DNA from: Roseofilum acuticapitatum BLCC-M154
Lineage (GTDB): Bacteria; Cyanobacteriota; Cyanobacteriia; Cyanobacteriales; Desertifilaceae
DNA: 64,000 nucleotides
NCBI RefSeq assembly: GCF_030068475.1
Contig: NZ_JAQOSP010000026.1
Coordinates: 1 to 64,000, forward strand
Direction: 5' to 3'
Shown in pieces: positions 59,906-64,000 of this stretch. The stretch's first letter is position 1, and each line of letters starts with the position of its first letter. The notes under the pieces are model-generated. The model was not told where the DNA came from and searched no databases. It saw nothing but the letters and a program-made list of their open reading frames with translations. The position numbers and the translations under genes were made by a program.

Positions 59906-60571
59906 TTGACTTCAGACTCGGAGTGGAGAAAATTGAGAACGTCCTCTATTTTCACAAAAGCCAATGTTAAAAAATCTGTCAGCCTTTTATTGCTTCTATT
60001 GGGTGTTTATGTGACTGGATTAGGCACTTGGATAAAAATTCAAACCACTTTAGCGCTGCGAGAATCTCCCCAACCGGAAGCTATTTTAATGTTGGGGGGA
60101 AATCATGAGCGCGAACCGTTTACGGCTCAATTTGCTGCCCAGCAAGAGTATCCCCTAGAAATTTGGGTTTCTTCGGGTGTGGGGCGTAAACAAGCGAGCC
60201 AAACTTTCCAAGATGCTGGAATTCCAGAAGAACGGGTTCATCTGGATTATCAGGCAGTGGATACGGTGACTAATTTTTCGACTTTAGTTGATGATTTGAA
60301 AGCCAAAAATATTCATCATGTTTATCTAATTACTTCCGATTTTCATATGCCCCGATCGAAGGCGATCGCGACGATTATTTTGGGGAGTCAAGGGATTGCT
60401 TTTACCCCCATAGAAGTGCCGTCTTCAGATGAAGGAGAATCACTGATGAGCATCGCCAGAGATGTCAGCCGATCGATTTTATGGACGTTAACTGGGCGTA
60501 CTGCGGCGACGCTGAATCCTCAGTTTCATAAATTGCGTGCCCAGAATTTGAAAGAAGTTGAAGCGCTATAA
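59906..60571 (+). CDS. YdcF family (DUF218) membrane protein
   Basis: The 221-residue protein has an N-terminal membrane helix (about 26-45) and a DUF218 domain: EAILMLGGNHEREPFTAQFA, then LEIWVSSGVGRKQASQTF and YLITSDFHMPRSKAIATII. The family includes ElyC/SanA-type envelope factors; the exact function is not known. No ATG start exists before the membrane helix, so the frame must start at a rare codon such as TTG 59906 or TTG 59933. The stop lies 3 nt from that of the convergent cupin gene. Confidence 0.85.
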   Translation: MTSDSEWRKLRTSSIFTKANVKKSVSLLLLLLGVYVTGLGTWIKIQTTLALRESPQPEAILMLGGNHEREPFTAQFAAQQEYPLEIWVSSGVGRKQASQTFQDAGIPEERVHLDYQAVDTVTNFSTLVDDLKAKNIHHVYLITSDFHMPRSKAIATIILGSQGIAFTPIEVPSSDEGESLMSIARDVSRSILWTLTGRTAATLNPQFHKLRAQNLKEVEAL

Positions 60572-60574
60572 TAA

Positions 60575-61042
60575 TTAACAACTATTAACTAGCACTTTGG
60601 CGCGATCGGAACGGCGCAAAACTTCAAAGTCTTCTGCATCTAATTCTACGGGTATACCACTGCGAATGAGTTCGGCAAAATTTTCATTAGGAACCATAAT
60701 ACAGAGGGCGTACATGCGCCCTTTTCCTGTATTTTCAATGATATGGGTTCCTGTGGGGGGAACCATCAAACTATCTCCGGCTTGAATGCTGACTACTTTT
60801 CCGTCACAATAGGCTAATCCTTCTCCTTTTAAGATAAAAAACATTTCTACGGCTAACTGATGACGATTGGGGGGAGTTTTGCCTCCTGGATCGAAAATTT
60901 CAATACAATAAGTTAAGGAAAAATCGGACATGGTGGGGTCAAAAACGATCGCCAGCCGATTGCTGTCTTTAGGGCTGATGCGATAGGCTTGGTATTCGGT
61001 GGGAGATTTGACCACTGGAATCATACAGTGATGTTTATTCAT
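60575..61042 (-). CDS. Cupin domain protein
   Basis: The 155-residue protein is a single-domain cupin. The beta-barrel motifs are KTPPNRHQLAVEMFFILKGEG (motif 1, with His and Glu metal-type ligands) and DSLMVPPTGTHIIENTGKG (motif 2, with His). Cupins bind small molecules or metals; no substrate is indicated. It begins 32 nt downstream of the isochorismatase-like gene and is probably transcribed with it. Confidence 0.9.
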   Translation of the reverse strand: MNKHHCMIPVVKSPTEYQAYRISPKDSNRLAIVFDPTMSDFSLTYCIEIFDPGGKTPPNRHQLAVEMFFILKGEGLAYCDGKVVSIQAGDSLMVPPTGTHIIENTGKGRMYALCIMVPNENFAELIRSGIPVELDAEDFEVLRRSDRAKVLVNSC

Positions 61043-61074
61043 AATGTTATAAAATCGTAAAATAAGGGCTAACT

Positions 61075-61848
61075 TTAAAGATTCTCAATTCCCTGGATGA
61101 TTGCTTCACTGTCACAGACAAAGCCAAAACATTGTTTGACATTATAAAGGGTGGCATCCCAACAATAGGAGGGTGAGGTGGTGGCGGTGCAGTCTTGGAC
61201 TAAAATACAGTCATAGCCGAGAAAGTTGGCATCTTGTAAGGTACAGAGAACGCATTGATCGGCGTTGACTCCGGCAAAAAAGAGGGTGGTTTTGCCTAGG
61301 TTGCGGAGAATACTGTCGAGGGGAGTATCCCAAAAGCCACTCATACGGTATTTATCTACATGAATATCTTCCGGTTGGGGTATGAGTTCATCTACAATGG
61401 CAGCACCCCAACTGCCTGCTGTGAGTACCTGTGCATTGGTTTCGGGGAGGCGATCGCCTAAGCCAATCCCTTTCCCAGTAGGATTATATACATGCCTTAA
61501 CCCGGCGCTGATGTTGAGTAGGTCAGGACGGTTCCCCCAGTTGAGCCAAATAATGGGGACTTTCTCGGCGCGTAAGAGGGGCAAAAGCTGATTTAATGGA
61601 TCGATAGGCGATCGCGCTGGAGAAACATCGACCCCAATATGAGCTAACCAACCCTGGGGATGACAAAAGTCATTTTGCATATCAATCACCAATAGGGCAG
61701 ATTTTACCAAATCGACCTGTAAGGTTTTGGTTTCGGCCATCAGGGTCATGATATCAGGAGGAATCGGAGGACGGGTAAGATCAGCCCTATCAGCATTGAC
61801 ATGCCAAGCATTGGGTGGAGTCCCCAGGGGATTTAGAGGTGGGTTCAT
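61075..61848 (-). CDS. Isochorismatase-like cysteine hydrolase
   Basis: The 257-residue protein has the triad of the cysteine hydrolase family: aspartate in LVIDMQNDFCHP, lysine in IHVDKYRMSGF and the nucleophile cysteine in FAGVNADQCVLCTLQDANF. Members hydrolyse amides such as biuret, nicotinamide or N-carbamoyl compounds. The insert WLNWGNRPDLLNISAGLRHV and the N-terminal 40 residues are less conserved. The enzyme substrate is not predictable from sequence. The downstream cupin gene may be a partner. Confidence 0.9.
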   Translation of the reverse strand: MNPPLNPLGTPPNAWHVNADRADLTRPPIPPDIMTLMAETKTLQVDLVKSALLVIDMQNDFCHPQGWLAHIGVDVSPARSPIDPLNQLLPLLRAEKVPIIWLNWGNRPDLLNISAGLRHVYNPTGKGIGLGDRLPETNAQVLTAGSWGAAIVDELIPQPEDIHVDKYRMSGFWDTPLDSILRNLGKTTLFFAGVNADQCVLCTLQDANFLGYDCILVQDCTATTSPSYCWDATLYNVKQCFGFVCDSEAIIQGIENL

Positions 61849-61947
61849 GGGAGAGTTCTAGATCGAGTAAGGTTGCTCTAATTTAACCCTATGAAGCCCA
61901 GGGGAAGCTACCCAAAAAACCTAAAGAAAGGATAAAGGAGACTAAAA

Positions 61948-62337
61948 ATGACCCATAAACCCGAATCACCCGTAACCTATAATGGGGGCTGTCACTGTGG
62001 ATTGGTGAAGTTTCAGGTAGTGGTGCGAAAATGGGAGGCGATCGCCTGTAATTGCTCCATTTGTACTAAAAAGGGCTTTCTTCATCTGATTATCCCCCCA
62101 GAAGATTTTACCCTACTGCAAGGTAAAGACGAACTCTCCACCTATACCTTTAATACCGGTTTAGCCCAACATTGGTTTTGCCCTACTTGTGGCATTCATT
62201 CCTTTTATCGCGCCAGATCTCATCCCAATGATATTGATGTCAATCTACGCTGTTTGGATGATGTCAATCTTGAGGATTTCCAAATTACTCCTTTTGATGG
62301 ACGCAACTGGGAAAAAAATGTAGAGCAAATTCAATAA
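61948..62337 (+). CDS. GFA family protein
   Basis: The 129-residue protein has the zinc-binding cysteines of the glutathione-dependent formaldehyde-activating (GFA) family: YNGGCHCGLVKFQV, CNCSICTKKGFLHL and FCPTCGIHSFYRA. Despite the name, most members have not been shown to act on formaldehyde. The stop is 3 nt from that of the convergent SpoIID-like gene. A ribosome site (AAAGGAG) precedes ATG 61948. Confidence 0.92.
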   Translation: MTHKPESPVTYNGGCHCGLVKFQVVVRKWEAIACNCSICTKKGFLHLIIPPEDFTLLQGKDELSTYTFNTGLAQHWFCPTCGIHSFYRARSHPNDIDVNLRCLDDVNLEDFQITPFDGRNWEKNVEQIQ

Positions 62338-62339
62338 AG

Positions 62340-63956
62340 TTAGTCCTCTACCATCGGATCTCGCCAAAAAACGATCGCCTCATTCAACGGTTGAATCTGA
62401 GTTCCGGGGAAGTAAAATTGCACAATTTGCTCCCCATTCCAGCCTAACTCGGCTAACCGATAAGCCCCCGTCTGACTCAATCCGACCCCATGGCCAAAGC
62501 CACCCCCGACAAAAGTATAGCCTTTTAGCATTTGGTTTTCATCCATCATTGGGTCAAGATAGAACAGGGTACTAATGGGAGGATAAAAAGCATTACGAAT
62601 CTGGTCTTTACTAATTTCTAATGGCCCCTTATCGGTCTGCACTTCCATCGTTAAGACTCGACCCGATGGCGCTCGTTCCGTGACTTCCACGCGGTCAATT
62701 TTTTGAATTCCAGCCATAGGATGATTGCGGTTGGTCAAATATTTATTCAAAAACTCCGCCATTTCCGTTAAGGAAGTGCTATAACTCCACCGGAAACGGT
62801 TCCACCCTGTCTCATTAAATCCCTGTTTCAGATTGAGGAATTGCCGTAAATTGGCTTCATTCCCTAAACTTTTTTGCGATAAGTCCCAAATGGAGCCGGT
62901 AGAATCAACAACAGCTCGCAAATAGGGCCGCGCTTGACCATCCCAAACATCTTCAAAGGGAGCAGTCACACCACCAGTCGTGGAAGAATAAAGGGCATCC
63001 ACTAATTCATTCTCGTAGGTAGCCACTAAAGAGCGCGTCACCGAAATTGCCCGGTCAGCTCTAGCAGAAGCATCCCCCAACCCCCAATAGACTTGACAAT
63101 CTGTGGTGGCACAGAGTTCATAATCATCAATCGCAAATCGGCGTAGGTTTCTCAGGGTATAGGTTCGCGCTAGAATGGCTTGCGCTTCCACGGCTGCGGG
63201 GGGGGCTTGGGGGCCAATTTCATGGGGAACCACGCCCCGCAAATAGGTCTCTAAGGGGACAAAATTCACCAAGGTGTAATTGCCATAGGCATTGGGTTGC
63301 ATTCGCAGAGAACCCCCATAGAGTCGGGTGGTTCCTCCGGTATGCACGACTTGAATCCGGTTATTGCCACTCTCGACTTCTAGGGAGCGCCGGTTATATC
63401 GATAACCATTCACGATCCAATAGGCTTGGGGATAGGTGCGTAAGACTTTTGTCTCGATATGGGCAATGGTATTGCCTTCAGATTTTAGGCTATCGAGCAA
63501 CAGGCGGCGCAGTAGGGGGGTATTATAAACTTCGCGCTTGGCCCAAACTTGCCAGCGTTCCGGATTGGCAATTTCCACTTCTAAACCCCGTTCTTGCCAT
63601 TTCTGGGCATCATGTTCGGCACTTTCAAAGCTGCGATGGGTGCTTAAGACGACCCTTTCCTCAACCATGGGTTGGGGTAGGGGTTTCATCTCGATCTGGA
63701 GTTTAACGCTATCGGTTTCTAGGGTGGCTTCTCCCTCTGTGGTGGCATAGCGTAGGGTGAGGCGATCGCCAGGTAATGCAGTTAAGGTTAACGTTTCCCC
63801 CACTTGATCGCCAAACCGTTGCTCAATCCCAATTTTGAGCAGGCGATCGACCTGAGACCATCCTGGAAGGGCCGACAACCCCACCATCGTCAGCGACATC
63901 ATCGCCGCGCTCACCCATTTTGCAGGTTGAATTCCCATTGTTTTAAACCGAATCAT
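62340..63956 (-). CDS. SpoIID/LytB domain protein
   Basis: The 538-residue protein has a signal peptide (ending near LPGWSQVD), a beta-rich N-terminal half and a SpoIID domain from about residue 220: VPLETYLRGVVPHEIGPQAP, VEAQAILARTYTLRNLRRF and TGGVTAPFEDVWDGQARPYL. It ends with GGGFGHGVGLSQTGAYRLAELGW, typical of the family. SpoIID is a lytic transglycosylase of peptidoglycan stem-free glycan; cyanobacterial members probably remodel the cell wall. The N-terminal segment VVLSTHRSFESAEHDAQKW resembles a SPOR-type fold. The promoter would lie beyond 63957. Confidence 0.92.
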   Translation of the reverse strand: MIRFKTMGIQPAKWVSAAMMSLTMVGLSALPGWSQVDRLLKIGIEQRFGDQVGETLTLTALPGDRLTLRYATTEGEATLETDSVKLQIEMKPLPQPMVEERVVLSTHRSFESAEHDAQKWQERGLEVEIANPERWQVWAKREVYNTPLLRRLLLDSLKSEGNTIAHIETKVLRTYPQAYWIVNGYRYNRRSLEVESGNNRIQVVHTGGTTRLYGGSLRMQPNAYGNYTLVNFVPLETYLRGVVPHEIGPQAPPAAVEAQAILARTYTLRNLRRFAIDDYELCATTDCQVYWGLGDASARADRAISVTRSLVATYENELVDALYSSTTGGVTAPFEDVWDGQARPYLRAVVDSTGSIWDLSQKSLGNEANLRQFLNLKQGFNETGWNRFRWSYSTSLTEMAEFLNKYLTNRNHPMAGIQKIDRVEVTERAPSGRVLTMEVQTDKGPLEISKDQIRNAFYPPISTLFYLDPMMDENQMLKGYTFVGGGFGHGVGLSQTGAYRLAELGWNGEQIVQFYFPGTQIQPLNEAIVFWRDPMVED

Positions 63957-64000
63957 AACGTTCTCACTCTCCCATCAGGCTGACATCTTTATACTGTACA

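Overview
The window looks like a piece of chromosome from a filamentous, non-heterocystous type of cyanobacterium. The evidence is photosystem II genes (psb28, a Psb35-like small membrane protein), a phosphoribulokinase relative, a cyanobacterial-type Fur, the cyanobacterial glutamate-cysteine ligase, the 2-oxoglutarate decarboxylase/succinic semialdehyde dehydrogenase pair, and very frequent copies of the octamer GCGATCGC (HIP1). Species cannot be told from the sequence alone. No transposase, integrase, rRNA, CRISPR array or phage gene is visible.

Layout. 1-6.1 kb: miaB, a decayed UPF0175/DUF3368 toxin-antitoxin pair, pgsA, a large RCK-pore-RCK ion channel-like protein, psb28 and an orphan 'dnd-associated protein 4'. 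6.2-16 kb is accessory: a GDSL lipoprotein, a coiled-coil protein with two C-terminal membrane helices, a stack of dispersed repeats, an MNT-like nucleotidyltransferase, a TPR-CHAT protease-like protein, a DUF433/DUF5615 pair, a VapBC-like pair with a decayed duplicate of its antitoxin, and a GAF histidine kinase. 16-22.4 kb is metabolic: carboxypeptidase Taq, then L-2-hydroxyglutarate oxidase, succinic semialdehyde dehydrogenase and 2-oxoglutarate decarboxylase, which together could carry 2-hydroxyglutarate through 2-oxoglutarate and succinic semialdehyde to succinate. 22.7-30 kb: arsenic resistance (acr3-arsC), a LemA/M48 pair, a chemoreceptor pseudogene, small secreted and thylakoid-type proteins, and rsmB. 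30.3-32.7 kb: a compact ParA / HEPN ribonuclease / DUF6940-like cassette, the best candidate for an undescribed conflict system. 32.8-40.2 kb: a PEP-CTERM coiled-coil surface protein, an oxidoreductase, DUF3598, DUF309, fur, map and a ParDE pair.

40.4-64 kb is mostly core: gdhA, a 29-bp hairpin tandem array, ppsA, tex, radC, a PRK paralogue lacking one redox cysteine, cobU, a 2-Cys peroxiredoxin, tRNA-Met(CAT), an M23/LysM envelope peptidase, trmL, gshA in tandem with a second RCK-pore protein, a LigB-type dioxygenase, YdcF, cupin, isochorismatase-like, GFA and SpoIID/LytB genes.

The intergenic spaces are rich in short inverted repeats belonging to several families (CCCGGTTTC hairpins, CCCTCTCCC/GGGAGAGGG repeats, CCCCCTTTTTAAGGGGG hairpins, GGGCGGGTTTA/TAACCCGCCC repeats, GGGAATA minisatellites). 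Toxin-antitoxin and other conflict genes cluster with them between 7 and 14.4 kb. All functional calls rest on reading the translated sequence and motifs; no database search was run.
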